From: Halopseudomonas pelagia CL-AP6
GTDB taxonomy: Bacteria > Pseudomonadota > Gammaproteobacteria > Pseudomonadales > Pseudomonadaceae
DNA length: 64,000 bases
Assembly: GCF_000410875.1 (NCBI RefSeq)
Contig: NZ_AROI01000035.1
Coordinates: 1 to 64,000, forward strand
Direction of reading: 5' to 3'
Part shown: piece by piece, positions 28,141 through 38,334 of the stretch
Position numbering within the stretch: the first letter of the stretch is position 1
Layout: each line of letters starts with the position of its first letter
Made by a program: the position numbers and the translations under genes
The notes under the pieces: generated by a model
Database searches by the model: none
Told to the model about the DNA's origin: nothing
What the model saw: only the letters and a program-made list of their open reading frames with translations

Positions 28141-30081
28141 ATGTACAAGATTGAAAACCATAAGGTATCGGACGCTGCCCGCGTCGACTCCCACCTCGAC
28201 GAAGCGGGATATAACCGTCTTTACAAGCAGTCACTGGAAGAGCCAGATACCTTCTGGGCCGAGCAGGCCAAACGCTTTTTGACCTGGGAAAAGCCCTGGA
28301 CCAAGGTCCATGAGAGCGACATGAGCAAAGGTGAAGCAGCTTGGTTTATCGATGGCAAGCTGAATGTCAGCGTCAATTGCATCGACCGCCACCTGGACAA
28401 GCGCGCTGAGCAAACCGCGCTTATCTGGGAAGGCGACGACCCCAGCGATTCCAAGAACATTACCTATCGTGAACTGCACGAGCACGTCTGCCGCCTGGCC
28501 AACGTGCTCCGCGCCCGTGGCGTGAAGAAAGGCGACCGGGTATGCCTGTATATGCCGATGATCCCCGAAGCGGCCTACGCAATGCTCGCTTGCTCACGCA
28601 TTGGTGCGGTGCATTCGGTGGTATTTGGTGGCTTCTCACCGGACGCGCTGCGCGATCGCATCAATGATTCGGATTGCCAGGCGGTGATCACCGCCGATGA
28701 AGGCGTTCGCGGTGGCAAGCGCGTGCCGCTCAAACAGAACGTGGAAAAGGCCCTGAAAGAGTGCCCCAACGTGCATACCGTGGTCACCGTCAAACGCACG
28801 GGCGGTGATGTGGAATGGACCGAAAATCGTGATATCTGGTACCACGAGGCCTGCGCCGCCGTGAGCACCGACTGCGCGCCTGAGGCCATGGACAGCGAAG
28901 ACCCGTTGTTCATTCTTTACACCTCGGGTTCCACCGGCAAACCCAAGGGCGTAATGCACACCACCGGCGGTTACCTGCTCGGCTCGGCGATGACCCATTA
29001 CTATGTATTCGACTACCACGAGGGTGAGGTCTACTGGTGCACCGCGGACGTAGGCTGGATTACCGGCCATTCCTATATTGTTTATGGCCCACTGTGCAAC
29101 GGTGCAACCACACTGATGTTCGAGGGCGTGCCAACCTATCCCGACGCCTCGCGCTGCTGGGAGATCATCGACAAGCACAAGGTCAACATCTTCTATACCG
29201 CGCCCACCGCGATCCGCGCACTGATGGCCCAGGGCAACGAACTGGTCACCAAAACGTCCCGCGCCAGCCTGCGGCTGCTCGGCAGCGTTGGCGAGCCAAT
29301 CAACCCGGAAGCCTGGGAGTGGTACTACCACGTGGTCGGCGACATGCGCTGCCCCATTGTAGACACCTGGTGGCAGACCGAAACCGGCGCCATCATGATT
29401 ACTCCTCTGCCCGGCGCAACGGACCTAAAACCCGGTTCGGCCACACGTCCATTCTTCGGTGTGGAACCGGCGCTGGTTGACCCCGAAGGCAACGAGCTGG
29501 AAGGCGTCGCCAGCGGCAACCTGATCATCAAGCGCTCCTGGCCGAGCCAGATCCGCTCCGTCTACGGTGATCACCAGCGCCTTATCGACACCTACTTCAG
29601 CGCTTACAAAGGCGTGTATTTCACCGGTGACGGTGCACGTCGTGATGAGGATGGCTACTACTGGATCACCGGCCGCGTGGATGACGTGCTCAACGTGTCT
29701 GGCCACCGTATCGGCACTGCCGAGGTCGAGAGTGCTCTGGTGCTGCATGACTCGGTTGCCGAAGCGGCGGTAGTAGGTTGCCCGCACGATATCAAAGGCC
29801 AATGCATTTACGCCTATGTGATGCCGATGCGCGGCGTGACCCCCAGCGACGAGCTGGTCAAGGAGCTCAAGGCATTCGTTGCCGAACAGGTTGGCTCATT
29901 CGCCAAACCCGATTTCGTGCAATGGACGCCAGGCCTGCCGAAGACCCGCTCAGGCAAGATCATGCGGCGTGTATTGCGCAAGATTGCCTGCGATGAGCTG
30001 GATACCCTTGGCGATACCTCCACGCTCGCTGATCCGGCGGTAGTCGACGAACTGGTGACGAACCGATTGAATCGCGCCTGA
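28141..30081 (+). CDS. acs: Acetyl-CoA synthetase
   Basis: Activates acetate to acetyl-CoA through acetyl-AMP; needed for growth on acetate and other two-carbon sources. The 646-aa length is standard. Motifs: P-loop-like [38 protein letters not shown], and the regulatory acetylation Lys606 in TRSGKIMRR. The ribosome site carries a CA-rich Hfq/Crc motif, which suggests repression when preferred carbon sources are present. A strong terminator follows at 30105-30150. Confidence 0.96.
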   Translation: MYKIENHKVSDAARVDSHLDEAGYNRLYKQSLEEPDTFWAEQAKRFLTWEKPWTKVHESDMSKGEAAWFIDGKLNVSVNCIDRHLDKRAEQTALIWEGDDPSDSKNITYRELHEHVCRLANVLRARGVKKGDRVCLYMPMIPEAAYAMLACSRIGAVHSVVFGGFSPDALRDRINDSDCQAVITADEGVRGGKRVPLKQNVEKALKECPNVHTVVTVKRTGGDVEWTENRDIWYHEACAAVSTDCAPEAMDSEDPLFILYTSGSTGKPKGVMHTTGGYLLGSAMTHYYVFDYHEGEVYWCTADVGWITGHSYIVYGPLCNGATTLMFEGVPTYPDASRCWEIIDKHKVNIFYTAPTAIRALMAQGNELVTKTSRASLRLLGSVGEPINPEAWEWYYHVVGDMRCPIVDTWWQTETGAIMITPLPGATDLKPGSATRPFFGVEPALVDPEGNELEGVASGNLIIKRSWPSQIRSVYGDHQRLIDTYFSAYKGVYFTGDGARRDEDGYYWITGRVDDVLNVSGHRIGTAEVESALVLHDSVAEAAVVGCPHDIKGQCIYAYVMPMRGVTPSDELVKELKAFVAEQVGSFAKPDFVQWTPGLPKTRSGKIMRRVLRKIACDELDTLGDTSTLADPAVVDELVTNRLNRA

Positions 30082-30104
30082 GACACCTTGTCCTGACCTG
30101 ACCA

Positions 30105-30150
30105 GCCCTCTATGCTGTTGCCCTTTGGGAAACCGCATAGAGGGCTTTTT
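30105..30150 (+). terminator. acs terminator overlapping the next ribosome site
   Basis: An 11-bp stem (30105-30115 with 30135-30145) and five T. The 3' arm contains AGAGGG, which is also the only ribosome site for the thiolase ATG at 30152. Confidence 0.85.
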
Positions 30151-30151
30151 C

Positions 30152-31333
30152 ATGCAAGACGTAGTGATCGTTGCCGCCACCCGCACCGCCATCGGCAGCT
30201 TCGCCGGGCAGTTCGCCACCGTCCCCGCCCACGAACTGGGCGCCACGGTTATTCGCGCCTTGCTGGAAAAGACTGGCATTGACCCAGCCAGCGTAGACGA
30301 AGTCATTCTCGGCCAGGTGCTGACCGCCGGCTGCGGCCAGAACCCCGCCCGCCAGGCAGCTATCCACGGCGGCCTGCCGTTCTCCGTCCCCGCGTTGAAT
30401 CTGAACAAGGTCTGCGGCTCAGGCCTTAAAGCCTTGCATCTGGGTGCCCAGGCAATCCGCTGCGGCGACGCCGAGATCATCATCGCCGGCGGCCAAGAAT
30501 CCATGAGTCTGTCACCCCACCTGTTACCTACCTCGCGTAGCGGCCAGCGCATGGGCCACGGCAAGCTGATCGACAGCATGATCAACGATGGCCTGTGGGA
30601 TGCGTTCAACGACTATCACATGGGTGTTACCGCAGAAAATCTGGTGGCTAAATACCAGATCAGTCGTGAAGAGCAGGATGTCTTCTCCGCAGCTTCCCAA
30701 CAGAAAGCCGTCGCCGCCCAGGAAGCCGGCCACTTTGATGCAGAAATCACCCCGGTCAGCGTTGCCCAGCGCAAGGGTGATGCCCTGCAGATCAACAAAG
30801 ACGAACAACCGCGCGCCGGCACCACAGCCGAGTCCCTCGGCAAGCTGCGCGGCGCGTTCAAGAAGGACGGCAGCGTCACCGCCGGTAACGCCTCAAGCCT
30901 GAACGATGGCGCCGCTGCGGTCATGCTGATGAGCGCCGACAAAGCCAAAGCTCTGGGCCTGCCGGTACTGGCCAAGATCGCCGCCTATGCCAACGCCGGC
31001 GTAGACCCCGCGATCATGGGCATCGCGCCGGTATCCGCTACCCAGCGTTGCCTGAGCAAAGCCGGCTGGCAGATCAGCGACCTTGATCTGATCGAAGCCA
31101 ACGAAGCCTTCGCTGCCCAGGCCCTGGCCGTCGGCAAGGAACTCCAATGGGATGCCAACAAGGTCAATGTTAACGGCGGCGCAATCGCGCTGGGCCATCC
31201 GATCGGCGCCTCCGGCTGCCGGGTGCTGGTGACCCTGCTACACGAGATGCTCCGTCGCGATGCGAAGAAAGGTCTGGCTACGCTGTGCATCGGTGGTGGC
31301 CAAGGCGTGGCGCTGGCATTGCAACGCGACTGA
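30152..31333 (+). CDS. Acetyl-CoA acetyltransferase (thiolase)
   Basis: Condenses or cleaves acetoacetyl-CoA; length (393 aa) and motifs fit the biosynthetic/AtoB-PhaA type thiolases. The nucleophile is Cys88 ([10 protein letters not shown]), with His in GHPIGASG and the second Cys in [10 protein letters not shown]. The ATG at 30152 follows the T-tract of the acs terminator, so expression may depend on read-through or on melting of that hairpin. Which pathway it serves (ketone body use, short-chain fatty acids or PHB) cannot be told; no phaB or phaC is nearby. Confidence 0.93.
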   Translation: MQDVVIVAATRTAIGSFAGQFATVPAHELGATVIRALLEKTGIDPASVDEVILGQVLTAGCGQNPARQAAIHGGLPFSVPALNLNKVCGSGLKALHLGAQAIRCGDAEIIIAGGQESMSLSPHLLPTSRSGQRMGHGKLIDSMINDGLWDAFNDYHMGVTAENLVAKYQISREEQDVFSAASQQKAVAAQEAGHFDAEITPVSVAQRKGDALQINKDEQPRAGTTAESLGKLRGAFKKDGSVTAGNASSLNDGAAAVMLMSADKAKALGLPVLAKIAAYANAGVDPAIMGIAPVSATQRCLSKAGWQISDLDLIEANEAFAAQALAVGKELQWDANKVNVNGGAIALGHPIGASGCRVLVTLLHEMLRRDAKKGLATLCIGGGQGVALALQRD

Positions 31334-31363
31334 CTGAGAACCTCCAGGAGCGCTCTGCGTATG

Positions 31364-31807
31364 CTACTCGGCAACCTCGACCAAGGGATCCGGTAGTAGC
31401 GACGGACTGCCATCCATGTACGTCAGATAGACCTGCCAGATGTCATGCGACCGCTGGCGGGTCTGTTGCAGCATGCATTGGTTGTGCATCAGCCCGCGAA
31501 TACTGCCCTCGCGCCATAATGTATAGACTGCGGCGCAATGCTCCTGACGAAACGAGACCCAGCTTTGCTGTGCAGTCTGCAGCGCCGTAAGCGCCTCCGG
31601 ATCCTCTGCATAGCGTTCACTGGCTGCCGCCAAATAAACCTCCATCTGCCCTTCCGCCTGCCGCACTTGGGCCTGGGCACATTGGTTGATCGCCAGAGTA
31701 CTGATGGCCTCGGCACAATCATGTTGTTGTGCATCGTTTGCGGCGCAGGCGGCCACGGGCAAGTACGCCAGCAGCAGTAGCACTGGTAAACCGGGTAATC
31801 CGCTCAA
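31364..31807 (-). CDS. LprI-like (DUF1311) secreted protein
   Basis: Exported 147-aa protein of the lysozyme-inhibitor LprI type. A hydrophobic signal segment (residues ~6-20) ends near AACAAND, and conserved Cys residues follow (HDCAEA, INQCAQ, EHCAAV, NQCML), as in DUF1311. The start is TTG with AAGAGGAG six bases upstream. Lysozyme inhibition has been shown for one mycobacterial member only, so the function here is tentative. It is the last of a probable MOSC-DUF2784-LprI run. Confidence 0.82.
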   Translation of the reverse strand: MSGLPGLPVLLLLAYLPVAACAANDAQQHDCAEAISTLAINQCAQAQVRQAEGQMEVYLAAASERYAEDPEALTALQTAQQSWVSFRQEHCAAVYTLWREGSIRGLMHNQCMLQQTRQRSHDIWQVYLTYMDGSPSLLPDPLVEVAE

Positions 31808-31851
31808 CGGCTACTCCTCTTGAAGTCCCCTGAACAAGGCTGGCGCCTGGT

Positions 31852-32259
31852 TCAGAGCGAACGCCGCCTACGGGGCGGGAAGATCCACCAACTGACCAGC
31901 ACCAGCAGACCAAAGACACTGTAGACCATGATAAATACCCATTCCGGCGCATCGTAATACAACAGTTGCTCGAACCAGTATTGGATAAAGCTGCCGGCAT
32001 AAGTCGCCGTACCCGCCTGGCTACGCAGCCACATTTCCAACGTAGTCAGCGGGCACACGACGCCCAGCCAGGCTTCGGCCACCACCACCCCGATAGTCGC
32101 CAGGTGCGCCATTCTGAACCACAGACTATTGACCCAGCGCCAGTGACACAGGTTGCCGACGATCACCAGCAGCAGGCCCAGGACGACGAACACCACCAGG
32201 CTCAGATGCAGCGTCAGCACCGCATTGGCCAGCCAATGGTAGAACGTCTCGGAGGCCAT
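31852..32259 (-). CDS. DUF2784 membrane protein
   Basis: Inner-membrane protein (135 aa) of unknown function with four hydrophobic segments. The conserved VCPLTTLEMWLR motif at residues ~68-79 identifies DUF2784. The C-terminus is basic (PPRRRRSL). It starts four bases after the MOSC gene stop, so they are co-transcribed. Confidence 0.85.
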   Translation of the reverse strand: MASETFYHWLANAVLTLHLSLVVFVVLGLLLVIVGNLCHWRWVNSLWFRMAHLATIGVVVAEAWLGVVCPLTTLEMWLRSQAGTATYAGSFIQYWFEQLLYYDAPEWVFIMVYSVFGLLVLVSWWIFPPRRRRSL

Positions 32260-32263
32260 GCTC

Positions 32264-32941
32264 TCAGAGCCCCGGCAACTGCCCGGTAGCGGCCTCGGCT
32301 TCCGGCAATCGTTTCTCTAGCGCCTCGCGCAGGAGGATGGCTATCGGCGCAGCCAGCGTGCGACGCAAAAAATCCGCATTCGGCGTTTTGCCATGCCAGT
32401 AGCGGAAGATCTCATCAACCGTGGGGTGGGCATCTAACGCCGGCGTGACCTGAAGGTTATCGCCAACACTCACTGGCCCGGACTGCAACACCCGGACATA
32501 GGCCCCACCCCGGCAAGCTTTGACGAACTGCTTGACGAAGGCCGGGTTGCCGACCCGCGCGGCCAGCACCGCACAGGGTACTCGCGGCGCAGTAATTTCC
32601 ATCAACAGCTCGCCGACTTGCAGCCGATCACCGACCCGCACCTCCGGCCACCAACGACTGATGGTCAGGTTCTCGCCAAAAAAGCCGGGCTCAATTTCAC
32701 GCTGCAACTGCTCTGCCCACCAGTTGATATCCTCCTGGCTATACAGATACACAGCCTGATCCGGGCCGCCATGAAAGCGCCGGTTGACTATCTCGTCACC
32801 CGGCAAGCCGTTGCCATCGATCAGCACAGATCCGTGCAGCGGCTGTTTGAAGAGCCCGGTTTGCAGGGTTTTGCTGCCGACTTCAATGCTTCGCCGGCGC
32901 GCAGCATTGATCGATACTATCCGGGGAGCTGAATTAGACAT
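32264..32941 (-). CDS. MOSC domain protein (YiiM type)
   Basis: Molybdenum-cofactor sulfurase C-terminal domain protein of 225 aa, resembling YiiM, which reduces N-hydroxylated base analogues in E. coli. The Moco-ligand Cys is in TAPRVPCAVLAARVG; other conserved blocks are GDEIVNRRFHGGPDQAVYLY and EPGFFGENLT. The start at 32941 follows AGGTG. The downstream DUF2784 gene is four bases away. Confidence 0.88.
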   Translation of the reverse strand: MSNSAPRIVSINAARRRSIEVGSKTLQTGLFKQPLHGSVLIDGNGLPGDEIVNRRFHGGPDQAVYLYSQEDINWWAEQLQREIEPGFFGENLTISRWWPEVRVGDRLQVGELLMEITAPRVPCAVLAARVGNPAFVKQFVKACRGGAYVRVLQSGPVSVGDNLQVTPALDAHPTVDEIFRYWHGKTPNADFLRRTLAAPIAILLREALEKRLPEAEAATGQLPGL

Positions 32942-33020
32942 GAAGCACCTGATGAAAGCATGGGGTTAACTGTGCAATACCGTCATGCTGAACGCGACGC
33001 AGCGCTCAAGGCAAGCACTT

Positions 33021-33392
33021 TTAGTCCTGTTCAGACTTTGCATGGCTCTTGCGTTGCCAGGGCCAACTACCGGTCAGTTCAACTTCCAGAGTAAAGCTCA
33101 GGAAGGTGCGCACCAGCACGATCAACGCCAGCACCCCAACCGATTCAAAGGTCAGATCAATCGCCACCGTGAATATAATATCGGCGGCAATCAGAAACTC
33201 CAGCCCAAGCAATATTCCGCGCCCCAGGCGCTGGCGCACCTCACGGAAGACCCGCTCGGCGTTATAGCCTTGAATCGCATGCACGCCGGCTATCACGATG
33301 GAATAGAGCGCCGTCAAGGCAATGACCCCCAATCCCAGCAGCTCGGTAATAGCTACCGTCCACTCTGTCACCTCAATAACCCAATCCCCCAC
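33021..33392 (-). CDS. DUF1622 membrane protein
   Basis: Small inner-membrane protein (123 aa) with three hydrophobic segments. The middle charged stretch FREVRQRLGRGILLGLEFLIAADII is the DUF1622 hallmark. The start is GTG behind AGGAGG. The function is unknown. Confidence 0.85.
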   Translation of the reverse strand: MGDWVIEVTEWTVAITELLGLGVIALTALYSIVIAGVHAIQGYNAERVFREVRQRLGRGILLGLEFLIAADIIFTVAIDLTFESVGVLALIVLVRTFLSFTLEVELTGSWPWQRKSHAKSEQD

Positions 33393-33440
33393 GCTGCCTC
33401 CTGAGCCGAACCGTATCGGCCTTCACTATACCTGCCATAA

Positions 33441-33505
33441 TGTCAGCAATTGTCACCGTGACTGACAGCGCTGCCGAAAGTTGCATGCGCACCTAGTCTA
33501 GACTA
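33441..33505 (+). promoter_or_regulatory. Palindromes upstream of the beta-oxidation operon
   Basis: Two dyads lie 75-140 bp before the thiolase start: TGTCAG/CTGACA arms (33441-33446, 33462-33467) flanking GTCACCGTGAC (33452-33462), and a perfect 12-bp palindrome at 33494-33505 centred on TCTAGA. They could be operators for a fatty-acid regulator; no PsrA-type GAAAC/GTTTC site was found. Confidence 0.4.
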
Positions 33506-33581
33506 ATGCTTCCAGGGAACTTGCGCGCTTGCTCGCAGCCTGAGGTAGATGATAAATGGACCGTACAGAAGGATAGAAGTC

Positions 33582-34892
33582 ATGGCCACTGAGCTAACGC
33601 CGTCTGCATCAGGGCAGCCCGTTTATATCGTCGACGGCGCACGGACGCCTTTCCTGAAGGCCGGGAGCCGCCGCGGCCCGTTTACGCCGGTGGACCTGGC
33701 CGTGCAATGTGGTCGCCCGCTGTTGCTGCGCCAACCCTTTGCGCCGCAGGACTTCGATCAGGTCATTCTCGGCTGCGTCAATGTCGTAGCGCAAGAGATG
33801 AATCCGGCCCGCGTTGCTGCTTTGCGCCTGGGCATGGGCGAAGCCATGCCGGCCTATACCGTACAGATCAATTGCGGCTCGGGTATGCAGTCGATAGACA
33901 CGGCGGCACAGTACATTCGCAACGGCAGTGCCGACCTGATTCTAGCCGGCGGCACCGAAGCGCTAAGCCACTCGCCACTGCTGTTTTCGCAACCGGCGAC
34001 GAAATGGTTCACGCAACTGCAGAGCGCCAGCAATCTGCCGGCTAAACTGGCCACCTTGCTGCGATTCAGTCCAGGCTTCCTGAAGCCTGAGGTTGGCCTG
34101 GTCAAGGGTCTGACCGATCCGATTGTGGAACTGAACATGGGCCAGACCGCCGAAGTGCTAGCCCATCTGTTCAATATCAGCCGCGAGCGCGCCGACGAGT
34201 ACGCCCTGAGTAGCCATCAGCGGCTCGCCCACGCGCAGGAACAGGGTTGGCTGGATGAAGAGGTGGTAGCAGCCATCACACCCCAGGGCAAGATCCTCAA
34301 GGCCGACGACGGCGTGCGGCCCGACAACAGCCTGGACGCATTGGCCAAGCTCCAACCGGTGTTCGAGCGACCCTATGGCAAGGTCACTGCCGGCAACAGC
34401 TCACAGATCACCGATGGCGCCTCCTGGGTCATTCTGGCTTCCGAACAGGCAGTGCTGAAATACAATCTCAAGCCACGCGCGGTCATTGTTGATAGCCACT
34501 GGGCTGCGCTCGATCCGGAAATAATGGGTCTGGGCCCAGTACTCGCCGGCACCGCCCTGCTCAAACGTCATCATTACAGCATGCAGGATATCGACCTCTG
34601 GGAACTGAACGAAGCTTTTGCCGCCCAGGTTCTGGCTTGTCAAGCGGCCTGGGATGATGCCGACTTTAGCCGCCGCGTATTGGGCCTGGAACGGCCGTTG
34701 GGGCGTATCGACCACAAGCGCCTGAACATCGATGGCGGCGGCATCAGCCTTGGCCATCCGGTCGCCGCCAGCGGTAATCGCATAGTACTGCACCTGATCA
34801 ACGCGCTGCATCGTAACGGCCTCAAGCGCGGCATCGCCACTGAATGCATCGGTGGTGGCCAAGCTGGTGCCATGCTGATCGAAACCGTCTAG
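33582..34892 (+). CDS. Acetyl-CoA C-acyltransferase (FadI-like thiolase)
   Basis: Thiolase (436 aa) that probably performs the last step of a beta-oxidation cycle with the multifunctional protein encoded next. The nucleophile is Cys98 (INCGSGMQSID); GHPVAASGNR and CIGGGQAGAML hold the other catalytic residues. It is longer than the AtoB-type thiolase at 30.2 kb and has the insert typical of FadI. AAGGA lies eight bases before the start at 33582; the frame from 33549 has no ribosome site. The next gene starts ten bases after the stop. Confidence 0.9.
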   Translation: MATELTPSASGQPVYIVDGARTPFLKAGSRRGPFTPVDLAVQCGRPLLLRQPFAPQDFDQVILGCVNVVAQEMNPARVAALRLGMGEAMPAYTVQINCGSGMQSIDTAAQYIRNGSADLILAGGTEALSHSPLLFSQPATKWFTQLQSASNLPAKLATLLRFSPGFLKPEVGLVKGLTDPIVELNMGQTAEVLAHLFNISRERADEYALSSHQRLAHAQEQGWLDEEVVAAITPQGKILKADDGVRPDNSLDALAKLQPVFERPYGKVTAGNSSQITDGASWVILASEQAVLKYNLKPRAVIVDSHWAALDPEIMGLGPVLAGTALLKRHHYSMQDIDLWELNEAFAAQVLACQAAWDDADFSRRVLGLERPLGRIDHKRLNIDGGGISLGHPVAASGNRIVLHLINALHRNGLKRGIATECIGGGQAGAMLIETV

Positions 34893-34902
34893 GAGCCAGA
34901 CC

Positions 34903-37047
34903 ATGACAGGACCCGTCTACAGCGCATTGAATGACCGTCGTATGGAGCTCGGCCCCTTCGGCAACGCCACCCAGTTGCTGCACCGTTCGGCGATCCACAA
35001 ACGCTGGAGTCACTGGCACCTGGCCCGCGATGCCAGCGATGTCGCCTGGCTGCTGCTAGACAAGGCTGGCGCCAGCGCCAATGTGTTGTCTGAGGAAGTA
35101 TTGCGCGAACTGGGTGACGTCATCGAAAGCCTGCAGGACGAGATGCCCCGTGCGCTGGTGATCCGTTCGGCCAAACCCGGCAGCTTTTGCGTCGGCGCCG
35201 ATATCAGCGAGTTCCGCCAGCTGCGCAACGAGCGTGATGTGATCAACAAACTCAGCGACGCGCACATCCTTATCCAGCAACTGGCCGACCTGCCCTGCCC
35301 GACCATTGCGGTTATTCATGGCGCGGCACTCGGCGGCGGCCTGGAGCTGGCGCTGTGCTGCGATTATCGCCTGGCGATCCCTGGCGCCAGCTTCGGCCTG
35401 CCAGAAATTCTGCTTGGCCTGCATCCCGGCCTGGGTGGCACCGCACGGCTACCGGCGCTGATCCCGCCGCTGGATGCGATGCAGATGATGCTCACCGGCA
35501 AGAACACTTACGACCGCAAGGCGCTGAGCTTGGGCTTGATTGATCGTCTGGTCGAAGAACGCCACCTGGCCGGGGCGCTCGAGGATGCCATCAATGGCAA
35601 ACTGCATCGGCGCCGCAGTGATTGGCGCGCACAGCCGTTTCTGTATGGCTGGGTACGTCGGCTGGTCGGCCGGCGCATGCGCGCCGAAGCTGCCAAGCAG
35701 GCACCCGCGCAGCATTACCCGGCACCCGAGGCGCTGATCAGCCTCTGGGAAAAGCACGCCGGCAACCCCGGCAGCATGCTCCACGCCGAGCTGCTGTCCT
35801 TTGCCAAGCTGTTGAACACCCCGGCCTCACGTAATCTGGTCCGGGTATTCTTTCTGCGCGAGAAACTCAAGGAACAGGGCAAGTCGAAGAGCCTGTCCAG
35901 CGACGCGATCAAGCATCTGCACGTGATCGGCGCTGGCGCGATGGGTGCCGACATCGCCGCTTGGGGCGCGCTGCAGGGGCTGCGCGTAAGCCTACATGAC
36001 ACCCAGCCAGAATCCATCGCCAAGGCCATTGGCAATGCGGAAAAGCTATGCCAGAGCAAGCATCTGTCCAACGCCGAAACCCGCGATGTACTCGACCGGC
36101 TGATACCTGACCCGGATAACAGCGGCGTCGAACAGGCTGATCTGGTATTGGAAGCGGTGCCGGAAGATCTCGAGCTGAAGCTGAAAATCCATACTGCGAT
36201 CGAACCGCGCCTGAAACCCGGCGCGATACTCGCCACTAATACCTCAAGCATCCTTCTAGAGGACCTGCGCGGTGAGCTGTCGGACCCAACGCGTCTGGTC
36301 GGGATTCATTTCTTCAATCCGGTGGCGAAAATGCAACTGGTTGAGGTGGTTCATCATTCGGTCGTCAATGCCACTATTTTTCGGCGCGCTCGACAGTTTG
36401 TCGATCAGATCGGCAAGTTGCCGGTTCCGCTGGCCAGCGCCCCAGGGTTTCTGGTTAACCGCGCACTGACGCCCTATCTGGTCGAGGCCATCTGCCTGCT
36501 CGACGAAGGCGTGCCCGCCGAAGCCATTGATAAAGTAGCTATCGATTTCGGCATGCCCATGGGCCCCATCGAACTGGCCGACCAGATCGGCCTGGATGTC
36601 TGTGTGGACGTGGCCGACATGCTCCGAGAGCGCGTCAACCCGCATCAACCGGAAACCCCGGAATGGCTGCGCAGCAAGGTGGAAAAGGGTCATCTGGGAC
36701 GCAAGACCGGTAAGGGGCTGTATACTTGGAAAGATGGCAAGCCGAAAAAGCGCAGCCCGCGCAAACCGGCACCCAAGGACACGCTCGATCGTCTGATCCT
36801 GCCCATGCTCAATGCCTGCATGGCCTGCCTGCGTGAGGAGGTGATCACCGATGCTGAGTTGCTCGATGGTGCGATGATCTTCGCTACCGGTTTCGCACCG
36901 TTTACCGGCGGGCCGCTGCACTACGCCACACAGCGGGGGGTTGAAGAGATCATCAAACGTCTACGCGATCTGGAAGAAGACCACGGCGCACGTTTCAGCC
37001 CTGACCCCGGTTGGAGCCAAGGCTTGCTGGATGCGCCGCCGGATTAA
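34903..37047 (+). CDS. Enoyl-CoA hydratase / 3-hydroxyacyl-CoA dehydrogenase (FadJ-like)
   Basis: Multifunctional beta-oxidation enzyme of 714 aa. The N-terminal crotonase domain (residues ~30-230) has the oxyanion-hole segment GAALGGGLELALCCDYRLA. The dehydrogenase domain starts near residue 340 with VIGAGAMGADIA and contains EAVPEDLELK and GIHFFNPVAKMQLVEVV. The C-terminal 3HCDH domain has GFLVNRALTPYL. TAGGAG precedes the ATG by seven bases. With the FadI-like thiolase it makes a complete two-subunit module, distinct from the aerobic FadBA type. Confidence 0.92.
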   Translation: MTGPVYSALNDRRMELGPFGNATQLLHRSAIHKRWSHWHLARDASDVAWLLLDKAGASANVLSEEVLRELGDVIESLQDEMPRALVIRSAKPGSFCVGADISEFRQLRNERDVINKLSDAHILIQQLADLPCPTIAVIHGAALGGGLELALCCDYRLAIPGASFGLPEILLGLHPGLGGTARLPALIPPLDAMQMMLTGKNTYDRKALSLGLIDRLVEERHLAGALEDAINGKLHRRRSDWRAQPFLYGWVRRLVGRRMRAEAAKQAPAQHYPAPEALISLWEKHAGNPGSMLHAELLSFAKLLNTPASRNLVRVFFLREKLKEQGKSKSLSSDAIKHLHVIGAGAMGADIAAWGALQGLRVSLHDTQPESIAKAIGNAEKLCQSKHLSNAETRDVLDRLIPDPDNSGVEQADLVLEAVPEDLELKLKIHTAIEPRLKPGAILATNTSSILLEDLRGELSDPTRLVGIHFFNPVAKMQLVEVVHHSVVNATIFRRARQFVDQIGKLPVPLASAPGFLVNRALTPYLVEAICLLDEGVPAEAIDKVAIDFGMPMGPIELADQIGLDVCVDVADMLRERVNPHQPETPEWLRSKVEKGHLGRKTGKGLYTWKDGKPKKRSPRKPAPKDTLDRLILPMLNACMACLREEVITDAELLDGAMIFATGFAPFTGGPLHYATQRGVEEIIKRLRDLEEDHGARFSPDPGWSQGLLDAPPD

Positions 37048-37139
37048 ACGGCATAACGCTAACGCCGACAACGAGGTGCAAAAGCACAGCCTAAAGCCGC
37101 TGTTGAGCAGGCTGATACCCATCGCGCAGCGACGCGGGA

Positions 37140-38291
37140 TCAACCTTCGGCGTTGGCGGACTCCGCCCGTAATGGCAGGAACACCACCTGATTCCGGCCC
37201 GTCGCCTTGGCTATGTATAGCGCCTCGTCAGCCTTTCTCAGTAGCTTGTCCGGGGTTGCGCCGAGCATAGACTGGTCCGCACTACTCACCCCCAGGCTAA
37301 TACTGAGAAACGCAACACCCTGCTCAGGCACATGCGGTATGCGCAGCGCGCCGACCGTTTGACGTAGGGTCTCCGCAACCTGATGAGCACCTTGCGCACC
37401 GGTGTTCGGCAATACCACAGCAAACTCCTCGCCCCCATAACGCGCAACCAGATCGCCGGGCCGTGCCAAGGCCCCCTGCAAGGCGCTGGCAACTTCCTGC
37501 AAACAGATATCACCGGCCTGATGGCCAAGGTGATCGTTATAAATTTTGAAGTAATCAACATCACACATAATAAATGACAACGGCTGCCCGTTACGCCGCA
37601 TGCGATCCCATTCAAGGGTGAGCGTCTCATCCAATTTGCGCCGGTTGGCTAGCCCAGTCAGCTTGTCGGTAGCACTAAGCGTGATCAGTTTGCGATTGTT
37701 CAAAGTCAGCTCGGACTCGGCCTGGTCAATCGCGCCACGATATAGATAGGCCACCACTGCTGAGAGCGTCAGCACACCCAACACGCTGCCGCCGAACATG
37801 ATCTCAACATAGGGGGAAGGTACTGGAGTCAAAGCCCTGGTGGGTGTAAACAGAAAGTGGCTGATGATAAACAGACTACCAATGCCAGCCGATTGCAGCC
37901 AGAACCGCCAGGCATTCAAACGGCTATAGACCAGCGCCAGCACAGCCCCGATAGAAAAATAAAACAACTGCACGCCTGCCGCTGAGCCGATCAGCAAAGT
38001 GACGACAAAAATCTGCGTACAGGCGGTCAATAGCGCGAGATCCCGCGCCCAAGAATGGCGACCCACCAGATTGCAGAGCACCACAGACAGATAGAAGACA
38101 ACAAAAACCAAGTTAAGGCTGAACACCGCCCAATAAACGCCAATATCGTAGAGCAGATAAAAAACCTGGTAAGGCAAGGTCGCCATCGCGCCCAGAATGC
38201 CCACCTGATTGCTCAGCGCAATCTGCCTGCGCAATGCATTGGTCCCGCTCTCGGCCCCTATTGACCAGACTTCACTCAGGAATTTTATCAC
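37140..38291 (-). CDS. Membrane-bound diguanylate cyclase
   Basis: Makes the second messenger c-di-GMP. The N-terminal half (residues ~25-180) has about six hydrophobic segments, and the C-terminal GGDEF domain carries the active-site RYGGEEF with an inhibitory-site RPGD five residues upstream, so it should be active and feedback-controlled. The start is uncertain: the open frame extends back into the lipoprotein gene, and I take the GTG at 38291 as the first reasonable codon outside it, though no good ribosome site is visible. The input signal is unknown. Confidence 0.8.
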   Translation of the reverse strand: MIKFLSEVWSIGAESGTNALRRQIALSNQVGILGAMATLPYQVFYLLYDIGVYWAVFSLNLVFVVFYLSVVLCNLVGRHSWARDLALLTACTQIFVVTLLIGSAAGVQLFYFSIGAVLALVYSRLNAWRFWLQSAGIGSLFIISHFLFTPTRALTPVPSPYVEIMFGGSVLGVLTLSAVVAYLYRGAIDQAESELTLNNRKLITLSATDKLTGLANRRKLDETLTLEWDRMRRNGQPLSFIMCDVDYFKIYNDHLGHQAGDICLQEVASALQGALARPGDLVARYGGEEFAVVLPNTGAQGAHQVAETLRQTVGALRIPHVPEQGVAFLSISLGVSSADQSMLGATPDKLLRKADEALYIAKATGRNQVVFLPLRAESANAEG

Positions 38292-38334
38292 CGCTAACAC
38301 GACGCCATTATTGTTATAGAGCTCGAAGGATAGC

